Shown one piece after another: positions 38,287 through 47,045 of a DNA stretch of 64,000 bases. A program made the translations under genes and the position numbers. The notes below the pieces were generated by a model. The model did not search any database and was not told the origin of the DNA. It saw nothing but the letters and a program-made list of their open reading frames with translations. This DNA is from an uncultured Chloroflexota bacterium (lineage in GTDB: Bacteria; Chloroflexota; Dehalococcoidia; CAUJGQ01). Every line of letters begins with the position of its first letter. Positions within the stretch are counted from its first letter, which is position 1. Where the stretch lies: positions 1-64,000 of the forward strand of contig CALFMN010000102.1 in NCBI GenBank assembly GCA_937879875.1. Reading direction: 5' to 3'.

Positions 38287-38847
38287 GACTATCCAGCCCG
38301 GTTCCGCTGGTCGCTGGACCAACTGTGCACGCGAAACGTTGAGGCGCGATTCCCGCTCGTCTGTCATCTTGAAGAGCAGCTCTGGGAGCTGCGCGAGGAA
38401 AGCCGAGGCAACATCTACCGCGTGATTTACTGCTTCTTCACGGGCCGGCGGATCATTCTCCTGCACGGCTTTCAGAAGAAAACGCAAAAGACGCCCGAAC
38501 GCGAGCTTGAAACGGCGCGGCGGCGCTACGAGGACTGGCTGCTTCGGCACGAGTCGCTTTCGCGACTATTGGGACCGCCAGATGGCCGATCCGCATTCCA
38601 CCGGGCTTACGTGGAAGAGGGCGCACGGAAAGACTTGTGGCTGCAGCTCGTGGAGGCGCGCCAGACCGCCAGGCTGACGCAGGCCGAACTGGCGCAGCGG
38701 CTCGGCGTCTCGCAGGCACAGGTGGCCCGGATCGAAAGACGCGGTTACGACGCCCAGACGCTCAGAACGCCGCGTCGCCAAGCAGAAAGGCCGCCTCGAA
38801 GAGCGACCCCGCTGACGCGGCCTCTGCCGACGGACGTCGGCGGCTAG
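38287..38847 (+). pseudogene. Decayed HigB-like toxin and XRE antitoxin, run together in one frame
   Basis: The frame reads FPLVCHLEEQLWELREESRGNIYRVIYCFFTGRRIILLHGFQKKTQKTPERELETARRRYEDWL, a phage Gp49/HigB-like RelE-family toxin without its first third. No ATG, GTG or TTG start lies between the upstream gene and this block. In the same frame follows LVEARQTARLTQAELAQRLGVSQAQVARIERRGYDAQTLRT, an XRE HTH antitoxin that then shifts into unrelated sequence. Both genes look broken: the toxin lacks its N-terminus, the antitoxin its own start and C-terminus. A CTG start giving a fused protein cannot be excluded. Confidence 0.65.
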
Positions 38848-38864
38848 CGGTTTCGGAGATGCGT

Positions 38865-38893
38865 TTGGCACTCTTGGATGCTCATGGTATCTT
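38865..38893 (+). promoter_or_regulatory. Candidate promoter for the HTH gene
   Basis: TTGGCA (38865-38870), 17-nt spacer, TATCTT (38888-38893). The tandem GTGAGACGAG repeat follows at once, and the HTH gene starts about 105 nt further on. Confidence 0.4.
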
Positions 38894-38896
38894 ATA

Positions 38897-38916
38897 GTGA
38901 GACGAGGTGAGACGAG
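38897..38916. repeat. Tandem decamer GTGAGACGAG x2, candidate operator
   Basis: Two perfect adjacent 10-mers directly downstream of the candidate -10. Repetition at one helical turn at a transcription start is typical of an operator; the HTH protein encoded just downstream may bind it and repress its own gene. Confidence 0.45.
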
Positions 38917-39001
38917 CGCACAGCAGCTCGATGCCAGCCGCCGAAGGCCACAGTGGCATAAGCATCGGCACGGCGCGCTGATGCGCCAAAAAGGAGAACC
39001 A

Positions 39002-39508
39002 ATGAGCAGCGAGTTTCTGACTGTGGAGCAGGTGGCTGAGCAGCTACAGGTTCATCCCAACACCGTTCGGCGCTGGATGGACGCTGGCGTCCTGCGGAAG
39101 GTGCCCCTGCCGGGTCGCACGGTGCGGATTCCGGCGAGCGAGCTGGCGCTCCTATCCAGCCAGTCACCCCGCTTCGGCGACCTGATCATGGCCTTCGCCG
39201 CCGAGTTGCCTATGCAGACCAGCGTCGCTGGCGACATCGTACAGCGCGGTGAGCGGAATGGCCTCCGGCTCGCCATGCTCTTCGACTTGAACCGGGCCCG
39301 AGTGCTGCGGGTGTGGCGACGGGGTGGGACGGTGACGCGCGCTGAGGCCGATGCGCTGGGCGATCGGTACGCACACCCCTTCCGCTACCAACCTGGACCC
39401 AACGATCGTCGCTACTACACCGAAAAGCTGCCGGGTGGCAAAGGTTGGCTGATCGCGGAGGACGAGCACGCATTCGAGCACGGGCGCGATCTCACCGAGT
39501 TGGAATAA
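39002..39508 (+). CDS. Excisionase/MerR-type HTH DNA-binding protein
   Basis: Protein of 168 aa. The N-terminus EFLTVEQVAEQLQVHPNTVRRWMDAGVLRKVPLPGRTVRIPASEL is a classic HTH_17 (excisionase-type) domain at about 4-50. The C-terminal 110 residues (RGERNGLRLAMLFDLNRARVLRVWRRGG...KGWLIAEDEHAFEHG) are unassigned and could be a ligand or partner domain. ATG 39002 has AAAAGGAG about 6 nt upstream. It lies after a decayed toxin-antitoxin locus. Confidence 0.82.
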   Translation: MSSEFLTVEQVAEQLQVHPNTVRRWMDAGVLRKVPLPGRTVRIPASELALLSSQSPRFGDLIMAFAAELPMQTSVAGDIVQRGERNGLRLAMLFDLNRARVLRVWRRGGTVTRAEADALGDRYAHPFRYQPGPNDRRYYTEKLPGGKGWLIAEDEHAFEHGRDLTELE

Positions 39509-39550
39509 CCCGGTGCCACCGAGGCCAGCCTGAGACCTCAAATCACCCCT

Positions 39551-39570
39551 GCTGGCCGAGCGCGGCCAGC
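39551..39570 (+). terminator. Short hairpin after the HTH gene
   Basis: GCTGGCC-GAGCGC-GGCCAGC, a 7-bp stem 42 nt after the HTH gene stop. No T-run follows, so it is only a weak terminator candidate. Confidence 0.25.
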
Positions 39571-39777
39571 CACGTCAGCAGCTCAGCGATCTCCATGTCC
39601 GAAAACGTGGCGGGGGGCTCCGCCAGCGAGCCAGCGGTCGATGCGCTCGCGCCACGGCTTCGGTGTCGAGGTCGCTTTACAGCACGGCCGCGGCTTTGAT
39701 TCCCCGAACCGTCGGCGTCAACGATTGACGCAACGGCGCTGCCGCCTCCCTCGCATTCTCTATGCCCAGCGCGTCGG

Positions 39778-40293
39778 TCAAAAGCTCGGCGGATCTTGCA
39801 CAAGTTGGACCGGTACGCCGTCCTGCAGTACCGTTGTGCCGCTTAACGTGAACGTCCGAGTCGTCGGAGGAAGACTCGGACAACATAAGGCATCCGACGG
39901 CCTATAGTTTGGATAGCTCACTTGAATGCTGTCACCACCTCTCCCAACAAAGCGGCCTCCCTGAATCGCACCGAGGTAGTTCGTGCCAGAAAAGAAAAAC
40001 AGCCAAATATCACCACAGCTAATGCACGGGAATTCGTAAGCTTCAATAGCTATGAAGAGGTCAGATGCAATGTATATGTCCTCAACTGTGAACGAAGTAG
40101 CAGCCAGTTCAGGAAATTGGCTTGCACTAGTGTCAGGTGTCATCCCTTCAATCTGCTGAACGTCGCTAATGATGGTCTGCCCAACTATATTGGGATCTGA
40201 CTGAGCGCTAACCGGAGTGCTGAAGGCGGCTGGAACAAGCGAGGATGCAATACACACGAAGGCGAACCATAGGAAGTAACGACGTCGCCTCAT
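39778..40293 (-). CDS. Secreted LppP/LprE-like protein
   Basis: Protein of 171 aa. The N-terminus MRRRRYFLWFAFVCIASSLVPAAFSTPVSAQ is a type I signal peptide with a likely cut after VSA. The mature part contains WLFFFSGTNYLGAIQGGRFVGRGGDSIQVSYPNYRPSDALCCPSLPP, recalling the FxGTxYLG pattern of LppP/LprE proteins described in Actinobacteria. Four Cys (CISC and CC) could form disulfides. The gene is clearly lower in GC than its neighbours and uses different codons, suggesting recent transfer. Role unknown. Confidence 0.75.
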   Translation of the reverse strand: MRRRRYFLWFAFVCIASSLVPAAFSTPVSAQSDPNIVGQTIISDVQQIEGMTPDTSASQFPELAATSFTVEDIYIASDLFIAIEAYEFPCISCGDIWLFFFSGTNYLGAIQGGRFVGRGGDSIQVSYPNYRPSDALCCPSLPPTTRTFTLSGTTVLQDGVPVQLVQDPPSF

Positions 40294-40539
40294 CTCCGGC
40301 TTCTCCCTATCGGTCTTCTATGCCGAGCGGTGCTCGCGTATCAGCCGCCGTAGACGCGGCACGAGAGCCGCTCGCTTGTCTCACTTCGATCGAGGCGGAA
40401 CGTTCTCCCGAAGCCGCTCCGCATATGATAGGGATTGCAAGCACTGAATACATGTGCAGGTGCTCGGCAGCGGCTTCACGCTCAGTGTCGCTGTACACCA
40501 GCAGCTGCATCTAACCGCCCCTGCCTAAAGGCTGTCGCC

Positions 40540-43500
40540 TCACTCGTAGCGCAGCGCCTCGGCGGGGTCGATGCGGCCGGCCTGCCAGGCGGCGAACAGC
40601 GTTGTGCTCAGCGCCGACAGATACGCAACCAGCGCGATCAGGCCGACCTCGCCCCACGGTACGCGCAGCGTCAGCTCGCGGAAGTCGTTGGAGAGAAAAA
40701 CGACGACGTTGCGGGCCAGCACGACACCAAGCCCCACGCCCACTCCGACGCCCAGCAGCGCGATCAGCGAGACTTCCATCAGAAAGCTCGCCTGCACCCA
40801 GCGCCGCCGCAGGCCGATCGCCCGCAGCATGCCGATCTCCTGCCGCCGCTCCACCACCGCCCGTGTGCTGATCACGCCCAGCGCTGCCATGCCGGAGACG
40901 AGCCCGAGCCCCACGAAGCCTTCGAGCAGGTAGTTCAGCAGCCCGCGTACGGTTTCGAGATTGCGCAGCCCTTCGCCGACGACGCTCGTCTGCATCCCCT
41001 GCAGCGCGAACGAGAGGTCGAGGCCGAGCGCCGCCTGGCTCGGGTCGCGGCCGGCGCGCGTTTGAAAGTAGAACGAGGTCGGCACCGCGGTCCGCGCCGT
41101 GGGTGTCGTCACGTTTGTACGCAGCGTCAGCAGACCAGATGGCAGCGCGTCGCGGTCGTCCACCACGCCGATGATCGTCAGCCGCAGCGGTTTGCCGCTC
41201 GTATCACGCAGCCAGATCGGTTCCGGCTTGAACAGCGCCTCGCCCGGCTTCGGCGCGTTGATGCCGACCGAGCTGTAGCCCGTGCCGTCCGGCAGACTGC
41301 CAAGCGAAACCAGCGCCATGCCGGGCCTGGCCGCCAGCGCGTCCCAGACGGCGCCGTCCGTGGCGTAGCTGCTGGCGCGAGCGCTCAAGCGCAGCCGCGT
41401 GCCGCGCAGCATCCCATCGTCTGCCAGGCGGATCGTCGCAGTATGCCAGCTCGCGGCCTTGCCCGACGGCTGCACGATCTCGGCCGAGATCGTCGCGTCG
41501 CTGCCCACGCCGCTGAACTGGTCGGGCTGCGTCGCCGGCGCGCTCGCCAGCGCGGCGTTGATGTTGGACAGGTTCGCTCCTTCGGGCGCGGCGGCGCTGA
41601 TGTCGTAGCCCGCTGGCGGCCGCTCGCGGATCACGTACGCCTGGTGGGCGCTCTCCAAAAGCACGGCCGAAACGACCATGGTGAAGACGACCAGCGAGAA
41701 CATCGCCACGGCCATGCCGGTGCGAAAGCGATGCTGCAACGGATAGGCGACGGCCATCTTCACCGCCGCCGTGGCCGCGCCGCCGCGCCGCAGCAGCCCC
41801 GCCAGGCCTTGCAGCGGCCCGGCGAGATTGAACGCCAGCACGACCACGACGCCGGCGACCATCATCACACCGGAGAGCGCGAACGTCTCGATGCGGTTCA
41901 CCGCCAGATGATCGTGGCGCTGGATCCAGAATGGCGGTGGGAACGACCAGAACGCGGTCAGGCCAACGCCTGCCAGCGTGTACGCCGCGCGCTCGACCGG
42001 GCCGTGCGGCAGCCGCGCCAGCAAGAGCAGCCAGCGTACGAGCAGCGCCCCGCCCAGCAGCGCCAGCGAAACGCCGAGCGCAAAGACCACGTACTGATGC
42101 CGCGCGTGGCCGTAGAGCAGTATGAACAGACCCACGCCCGCCGGCACGAGGCCGCGCACGGTCAACATCGCCGGCAGCGTCAGCAGCGCCTGCGCCCCGC
42201 TCAGCAGCAGCCCGGCCGCGCGCCGCCCGCCGCCCGCGCCCAGCGAGCGGAAGCCGCTGCCCAGCGTCGCCAGCCGCGAGCGCGCCTCGCTCGCCATGCC
42301 ATCACCGAGCCCTTGCGTGGCCGGAATACCGCGGATCGCCTCGACGATGTTGACGCGGCTCACGCGCCAGGCCGAGACGAGCACCGTGGCGAACGTGACC
42401 AGCAAGCCGAGGCAGAAGGCGATCACCAGGCTGCGCGGACTGACCGTGCCCTGCACGCCGATGCCGTAGCCCGCCAGTGCGTGCGCCACCAGCCGCACCA
42501 CGGCCGCGGCTACGAGCATGCCGACTGCCACGCCCAGCAGCGCCGAGGCGAGGTCGTAGAGCATGCCCTCGAAGGCGAACGACTGGATCAGATGCGAACG
42601 CTGCAAGCCGACCGCGCGGGCGATGCCCATCTCGCCGCGCCGCTCGGCCGCGAGCATCACAAAGACGAGGAAGACGAGCAGCAGGCTGGCGGCGATGCTG
42701 AACAGCCCCAGCACGAGAAAGCTGCTGGTGAGAATGCTGCCGTACTGGTTCGCCTGGTCGAGCGCGCTCTGCTTCACTTCGACCACGGTGAGCTGGTTCA
42801 GGTTGCGCAGCAGCCGGCCGGCGCGGCCCGCGCGCGTCGGCAGGAACGAGGCGGTGGCGCGCAGCGTGCCGGCGACCTGCGGATCGCCCAGCAGGTAGAT
42901 CAGGTGATCGTTGACCTTGCCCTGCTCGACCGTGTGCAGCAGGTCGCGGATCTGCGCCTGGCCGGGGCCGTTGCGCCGCGCGATCAGGCCGTTGAGCACG
43001 CTGCGGCCGTTGCTGCTGTCCAGCACCTGCAAAATCTGCTCGGCGGCGTCGCGGTTGATCAGCGCCTTGCGCAGATCGAGCGCCGCCTGGCGGCTGCACG
43101 AGGCGCCGGCGGAACAGCGGTTGACCACGAGGATCTGGTTGATCTGCCCTGCTTCGGTGCGCAACTGCTGCATCGCCGCGATCGAGAGGAAGATCGTCGG
43201 CTGCGCGCCGGCCAGGTCGCCGTTCTGCACCACCGCGGCGACATTCAGCGCCGTCGGCGTGGGCGGCGTGCCGGGCTTTGCGTCGGGCGGCGCCAGATAG
43301 ACCTGCACCTGCTTGCCGGCAGCGCTGGAGAGCAGATCGGCGGCCGCCTGGTTCAGATAGACCTCGTTCGCGCCGAGCGCCGCGATCTCGCGCGGTGCGC
43401 CCGCACGGTCTTTCAACGGCGAGAAGCCGGCGGCCATGTGTGGCGGCAGCGCCAGCAGCCCGACGCCGGGGTGGATGAGCTGTGAGCCGGCGTCGGCGGC

Positions 43501-43971
43501 CGGCGCCTGTTCGAGGATGGCGGGCATCACGCCGGCGATCGCGTGGCTCTTGCTCGCGGCTGCGCTGACCGTCAGAAACTGGTCCTGGTCAAAATAGGGC
43601 GTGCTCACCTGCATCAGTGCGCCGCCCGAGGCCAGGTTGTCTAGGCTGCGGCGCGTGACCTGCGTGGGATCGTTCAATGAAGCCGTGACCGTCTCATCAA
43701 CGCGGCCGATGCTGCCGGTGATCAGGGAGCGCACGGTCAGCGTCATCGCGTCGCCGGTGGAGAAGGCGGTGGCGATCACGACGGTGCTGAGCATCAGCCC
43801 GATCACGATCACGACCGAGCGCAGCGGCCGGCGCGCGGCATTGCGCAGCCCCAGTTTCAGCAGCGTGCGCCGCCGCAGCGCGATCAGCCCGAGCACGCCG
43901 AGCACGAGCGCCGAGAGCGCTACCAGCACCCGCGCCAGTTCCGTGGTTGAGACGCCGAACAATGAATCCAT
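40540..43971 (-). CDS. FtsX-type ABC transporter permease (two-FtsX-domain, 1143 aa)
   Basis: An N-terminal membrane segment is followed by RNAARRPLRSVVIVIGLMLS. A large extracytoplasmic domain follows, then a first FtsX domain (SSFLVLGLFSIAASLLLVFLVFVMLAAERRGEMGIARAVGLQRSHLIQSFAFEGMLYDL). A middle membrane region and a second extracytoplasmic domain come next. The second FtsX domain is ISTRAVVERRQEIGMLRAIGLRRRWVQASFLMEVSLIALLGVGVG, and the protein ends DPAEALRYE. FtsX/MacB-type permeases use ATP for mechanotransmission or lipid/lipoprotein export. No ATPase gene is adjacent. It is separated by only 3 nt from the SGNH hydrolase gene upstream. Confidence 0.9.
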   Translation of the reverse strand: MDSLFGVSTTELARVLVALSALVLGVLGLIALRRRTLLKLGLRNAARRPLRSVVIVIGLMLSTVVIATAFSTGDAMTLTVRSLITGSIGRVDETVTASLNDPTQVTRRSLDNLASGGALMQVSTPYFDQDQFLTVSAAASKSHAIAGVMPAILEQAPAADAGSQLIHPGVGLLALPPHMAAGFSPLKDRAGAPREIAALGANEVYLNQAAADLLSSAAGKQVQVYLAPPDAKPGTPPTPTALNVAAVVQNGDLAGAQPTIFLSIAAMQQLRTEAGQINQILVVNRCSAGASCSRQAALDLRKALINRDAAEQILQVLDSSNGRSVLNGLIARRNGPGQAQIRDLLHTVEQGKVNDHLIYLLGDPQVAGTLRATASFLPTRAGRAGRLLRNLNQLTVVEVKQSALDQANQYGSILTSSFLVLGLFSIAASLLLVFLVFVMLAAERRGEMGIARAVGLQRSHLIQSFAFEGMLYDLASALLGVAVGMLVAAAVVRLVAHALAGYGIGVQGTVSPRSLVIAFCLGLLVTFATVLVSAWRVSRVNIVEAIRGIPATQGLGDGMASEARSRLATLGSGFRSLGAGGGRRAAGLLLSGAQALLTLPAMLTVRGLVPAGVGLFILLYGHARHQYVVFALGVSLALLGGALLVRWLLLLARLPHGPVERAAYTLAGVGLTAFWSFPPPFWIQRHDHLAVNRIETFALSGVMMVAGVVVVLAFNLAGPLQGLAGLLRRGGAATAAVKMAVAYPLQHRFRTGMAVAMFSLVVFTMVVSAVLLESAHQAYVIRERPPAGYDISAAAPEGANLSNINAALASAPATQPDQFSGVGSDATISAEIVQPSGKAASWHTATIRLADDGMLRGTRLRLSARASSYATDGAVWDALAARPGMALVSLGSLPDGTGYSSVGINAPKPGEALFKPEPIWLRDTSGKPLRLTIIGVVDDRDALPSGLLTLRTNVTTPTARTAVPTSFYFQTRAGRDPSQAALGLDLSFALQGMQTSVVGEGLRNLETVRGLLNYLLEGFVGLGLVSGMAALGVISTRAVVERRQEIGMLRAIGLRRRWVQASFLMEVSLIALLGVGVGVGLGVVLARNVVVFLSNDFRELTLRVPWGEVGLIALVAYLSALSTTLFAAWQAGRIDPAEALRYE

Positions 43972-43974
43972 ACG

Positions 43975-44670
43975 TTACTTCGCCGAGTCGATCGCCTGCC
44001 AGAACAGCTCGGCGAGGCGGTTATAGCCGGCGCTCGTGGGGTGCAGGCCGTCGGCGCTGACCAGGCCGGCACGCTCCTTTGCATCCTTCACGTCGCCCCA
44101 GGCGATGTAGATGTCGACCAGGGTTGCACCCTGCTCGCCGGCGATGCGGGCGATCGTCGCGTTCCAGCTCCGCACCAGGCCATCGAGCGCTGCCGGATCG
44201 CGGCCGTTGAAGGCGGGCAAGAGGCGCAGATCCGGCAGATTGCCGACGAAGAGCTTCGCGCCCGTCTGCCGCAGCCCGCTCAGCACGCCGGTCAGGTTCG
44301 CCGAGAAGGCGTCGAGCGAGACGTTCTGCTCGATATCGTTGACACCCAGCCAGACGGCGGCCAGCGTCGGCGCCGTGTCCTGCGCGACCGGCAGCTCCTG
44401 CTCCTCCGCCTGTTGCGCGGTCGCCCCGCTGATGCCGAGGTTCACCACGCGGCTGCCCGAAGGCAGCTTCGCACCGAGCCGCGCTACCCAGTTGTCCGAA
44501 TCCGGATTCGTGGCGCCGATGCCGACCGCGTCCGAGGCGCCGATCGCCACCAGCACCTGCGCGTGATCGCTGCTTGCCGGAACCATCGATGAGGCCGGAG
44601 CGCTCGCCGCCCGGCAGCCAACCAACAGCACGCACAACGCGACGAAGCCGACCAGGCTCGCCTTCACCAC
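43975..44670 (-). CDS. SGNH/GDSL-type lipolytic lipoprotein
   Basis: Protein of about 231 aa with a lipobox LLVGC near residue 19. The Block I motif reads VAIGASDAVGIGA, with Ala where GDSL enzymes have Asp before the nucleophile Ser. Block III is WLGVNDIEQ (GxND intact), and Block V is DGLHPTSAGY (DxxH intact), so the catalytic set is present. It would hydrolyse ester bonds of lipids, acyl groups or glycans on the outer face of the membrane. GTG 44670 is used; an upstream ATG 44727 lies in low-complexity DNA. It is cotranscribed with the FtsX permease 3 nt downstream. Confidence 0.82.
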   Translation of the reverse strand: MVKASLVGFVALCVLLVGCRAASAPASSMVPASSDHAQVLVAIGASDAVGIGATNPDSDNWVARLGAKLPSGSRVVNLGISGATAQQAEEQELPVAQDTAPTLAAVWLGVNDIEQNVSLDAFSANLTGVLSGLRQTGAKLFVGNLPDLRLLPAFNGRDPAALDGLVRSWNATIARIAGEQGATLVDIYIAWGDVKDAKERAGLVSADGLHPTSAGYNRLAELFWQAIDSAK

Positions 44671-44830
44671 ACCACCCACACCCGCACCCCGGACCTGCGC
44701 CCTTCGCCCTCCGCCCTCTGCCCTCATCCCTTGTAATGATACGTCAACATGGGCCGTTCCAGATGGGCGCGCTATACTCGGGACGTTACGGACGCATCCA
44801 CTTCAGCTATCGGAGATACGAGAAGGCCGC

Positions 44831-45172
44831 ATGAAGGTTGCAGTACAGGTTTCCTCCTCTTGCCCGCACCGCGAGGCCACGCTCGACGCGGTCAAGGCTG
44901 CCATGGCCGAGGCCGGCATCGCGGGCGAGCCGCAGGTCGTGAGCGTGGGCGACTATGAGCAGGCGAAGGCGCTGCGCTGCTTCGGCAGCCCGACGGTGCG
45001 CGTGGACGGCGTGGACGTGGAGTACGGCGACCGCGAGCCGGAAGAGTTCACCACCGGCTGCCGCTACTACAACAGTCCGGACGGCTGGGTGCCCGTGCCG
45101 CGCAAAGAGCTGGTGCTGCGCGGCATCGACACGGCGAAGCGCCGGGCTGAGCGCGCGGCGAAGCCTTCGTAG
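44831..45172 (+). CDS. Thioredoxin-like protein (alkylmercury-lyase-associated type)
   Basis: Protein of 113 aa. It begins KVAVQVSSSCPHREATLDAVKAAMAEAGI and continues CFGSPTVRVDGVDVEY...CRYYNSPDG, a single-domain thioredoxin-like fold with a lone N-terminal Cys (SCPH), cis-Pro-type GSPTVRVDG and a later conserved Cys. Similar proteins are often annotated as thioredoxin-family or MerB-like. It probably binds a thiol or metal; the specific role is unknown. GAGAAGG precedes ATG 44831. The gene ends 5 nt before repeat copy D. Confidence 0.78.
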   Translation: MKVAVQVSSSCPHREATLDAVKAAMAEAGIAGEPQVVSVGDYEQAKALRCFGSPTVRVDGVDVEYGDREPEEFTTGCRYYNSPDGWVPVPRKELVLRGIDTAKRRAERAAKPS

Positions 45173-45176
45173 GCGC

Positions 45177-45342
45177 GGCCCTCGCCCTCACCCCCTCCCC
45201 TCTCCCAATCCTGGGCGAGGGGCAATCGTGGGTCGAGCGTTCCGATCGCTGAACGGCTAACCCGGCGCCCTGGCGATCAAGCAACTCATGATCGCCCCTT
45301 TCCCTCCAGGATTGGGGGAAAGGGGACGGGGGTATGAGGGCC
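45177..45342. repeat. Intergenic repeat family 1, copy D
   Basis: Begins GGCCCTC and ends TGAGGGCC. The left arm has CTCCCAATCCTGGG and the right arm CCTCCAGGATTGGGGG, so the ends form a long imperfect inverted repeat. It fills the gap between two convergent genes almost exactly, 5 nt after one stop codon and 9 nt before the other (45351). It could act as a bidirectional terminator. Confidence 0.7.
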
Positions 45343-45350
45343 GACTGCTC

Positions 45351-47045
45351 CTATTCGTCCGGGTACAGGTCAGACGCACGCGAGCGCGACCGCTCGCCGA
45401 AACCCTCAACCCAGCGCTCGTAGTTCTCCGGGCCATACGTTTCGGGCCTGACCACGATCGGCATCGGCACGGCGTGGCCCAGAATCAGCGCCTGCTGCTT
45501 TGAATCGAGCCGCGCCAGCACCTCGCGCAGGCCGCTCTTGCCGGAGACGCCGGAGAGCACCGCGTCCACGTCGCGCTCGTTGTCCAGCAGGCAGCTCACG
45601 CGCGTGCCGAGCTGCGACATGACCTCGCTCTCGATCGCGCTCGGGCGCTGGTCGATGACCAGCAGCGTGACGTTGTACTTGCGCATCTCCCGCGCGATCT
45701 GGCCGAAGATCGTCTGTCCGGCCACGCGCGGGTCGAGGAACTTGTGCGCCTCCTCGATCGTAATCATCAACCGGATCGGCTTCTCGCCCTTCTCGCCCAG
45801 CGCTTTCTCCACCAGGTCGCGGTACTTTTCGTGGATGCGCCGCGTCAGTACGTTCGCCACCAGCATATAGCTGTCCAAATCGTTACCGAAGCGGCCGAAC
45901 TCGATCACCACGCTCTTGCCGGCGAGCAGCGAGCCGAGGATGGCGTTGAGCGAGGCGGCCGGCGCCCGCTCAACCAGGAACGGCTTGTTGCGCAGCAGCT
46001 TGTTCAGGCCGCGCTGCAGATTGCGTACCGTGGCGACGTGGATCGCAAGCTGGTTGAGCAGTGGCGTATCGTCGCTGTCCTCGTCCATGCTCAGATCGAG
46101 CGCCTGCTTCAGCCAGCCGTCGCGGAAGCGCGCCTGCAAGGCGTGACAGGCGTCCACCGAGTTTTGTGTGAGGTTCAGCGTCTCCGCCAGCAGCGCGATG
46201 TCCTCGGCGTCGATCTCGTTGTGGCCGATCGTCACGGCCGAGTCGTACTTGACGCGCCGGCGCCGCGAGCTGTCTTCGTCCAGCGTGTAAACGACGACGG
46301 ACGACGGCACGAGTTGCTTCAGCCCCTTGACCGTGCCGCCCGCGCCCTCGTAGCTGCCCTCCCAGCCGTACTCGTTGTGCATGTCGAACACGAGATGTAC
46401 GGCCTTCTTCTTCGCCTCGCGCTGCGCGTTGCTCTTCTGGATCACGTTCAGCAGCACGAGCCGGGTCAAGAACGTCTTGCCGGTGCCGCTCTTGCCGAAG
46501 ATGCCGTTGCTGCGCTCGACGAAGCGCTCGTAGTCGAGCCGGACCTTGACCTCCATATCGAGCGGCGTGCCGATCACAAAATGCTCCGCATCTTCCTCGC
46601 CGAAGATGCGCTCGACCTCGGCCTGTGTCGCCTCACGCACGCGCGAGAAGTGGCCGGGGACGGTCTTCACCGGCTCGGGCGCGTTGTTCTCGATCGCCGA
46701 GACGCGCAGCATCGGCGTGATGTGCAGCACGGCGAAGGCGGCGGTGCCGCGGTAGACCTCGCGCAGGAACTCGTCATCTTCGCCCGGCGGCGTTTCGGTG
46801 AGCGCGGGCAACGTCGTTTTCAGCTCCACGTCCGTGATCATGCCGAAGAAGAGCTGGTCGCGCGCCTCGACCGTGACGTAGCGGCCGGCCGCCATCTCCT
46901 CGACGTCCACCTCACCGTCGAGCCGTACCTCGAGCCCGCCGGTGAGCGAGCCGCCGACCACCGAGCCGAGCGACGAAAAGATCTGCGGCCGGTCGAGTTC
47001 CACCAGCGAGAGCACGGGGCGTCCGTCGGTGCCGTGGCCGTTCAT
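45351..47045 (-). CDS. herA: HerA-type hexameric DNA translocase/helicase
   Basis: Protein of 564 aa. The N-terminal HAS-barrel part spans about 10-130. Walker A is GKSGTGKT (184-191), a VFDMHNEYGW block is typical of HerA/DUF87, Walker B is LMITIEEAHKFLDP, and a sensor region VIDQRPSAIESEVMSQLGTRVSCLL follows. HerA works with NurA in end resection of DNA breaks; in some bacteria the pair also serves phage defence. Its ATG overlaps the preceding gene's TGA (ATGA). It is the last gene of the operon selB-nurA-DUF4177-like-HAS-barrel-like-herA. Confidence 0.93.
   Translation of the reverse strand: MNGHGTDGRPVLSLVELDRPQIFSSLGSVVGGSLTGGLEVRLDGEVDVEEMAAGRYVTVEARDQLFFGMITDVELKTTLPALTETPPGEDDEFLREVYRGTAAFAVLHITPMLRVSAIENNAPEPVKTVPGHFSRVREATQAEVERIFGEEDAEHFVIGTPLDMEVKVRLDYERFVERSNGIFGKSGTGKTFLTRLVLLNVIQKSNAQREAKKKAVHLVFDMHNEYGWEGSYEGAGGTVKGLKQLVPSSVVVYTLDEDSSRRRRVKYDSAVTIGHNEIDAEDIALLAETLNLTQNSVDACHALQARFRDGWLKQALDLSMDEDSDDTPLLNQLAIHVATVRNLQRGLNKLLRNKPFLVERAPAASLNAILGSLLAGKSVVIEFGRFGNDLDSYMLVANVLTRRIHEKYRDLVEKALGEKGEKPIRLMITIEEAHKFLDPRVAGQTIFGQIAREMRKYNVTLLVIDQRPSAIESEVMSQLGTRVSCLLDNERDVDAVLSGVSGKSGLREVLARLDSKQQALILGHAVPMPIVVRPETYGPENYERWVEGFGERSRSRASDLYPDE

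Noticed and set aside
40307..40510. Minus-strand 67-codon ORF between the secreted protein and FtsX genes
   Set aside because: No ribosome site, no family match and ordinary composition; kept as non-coding.
40435..43485. Plus-strand ORF of 1016 codons opposite the FtsX permease gene
   Set aside because: Arg/His/Gln-rich antisense shadow; the minus strand codes a coherent membrane protein over the same interval.
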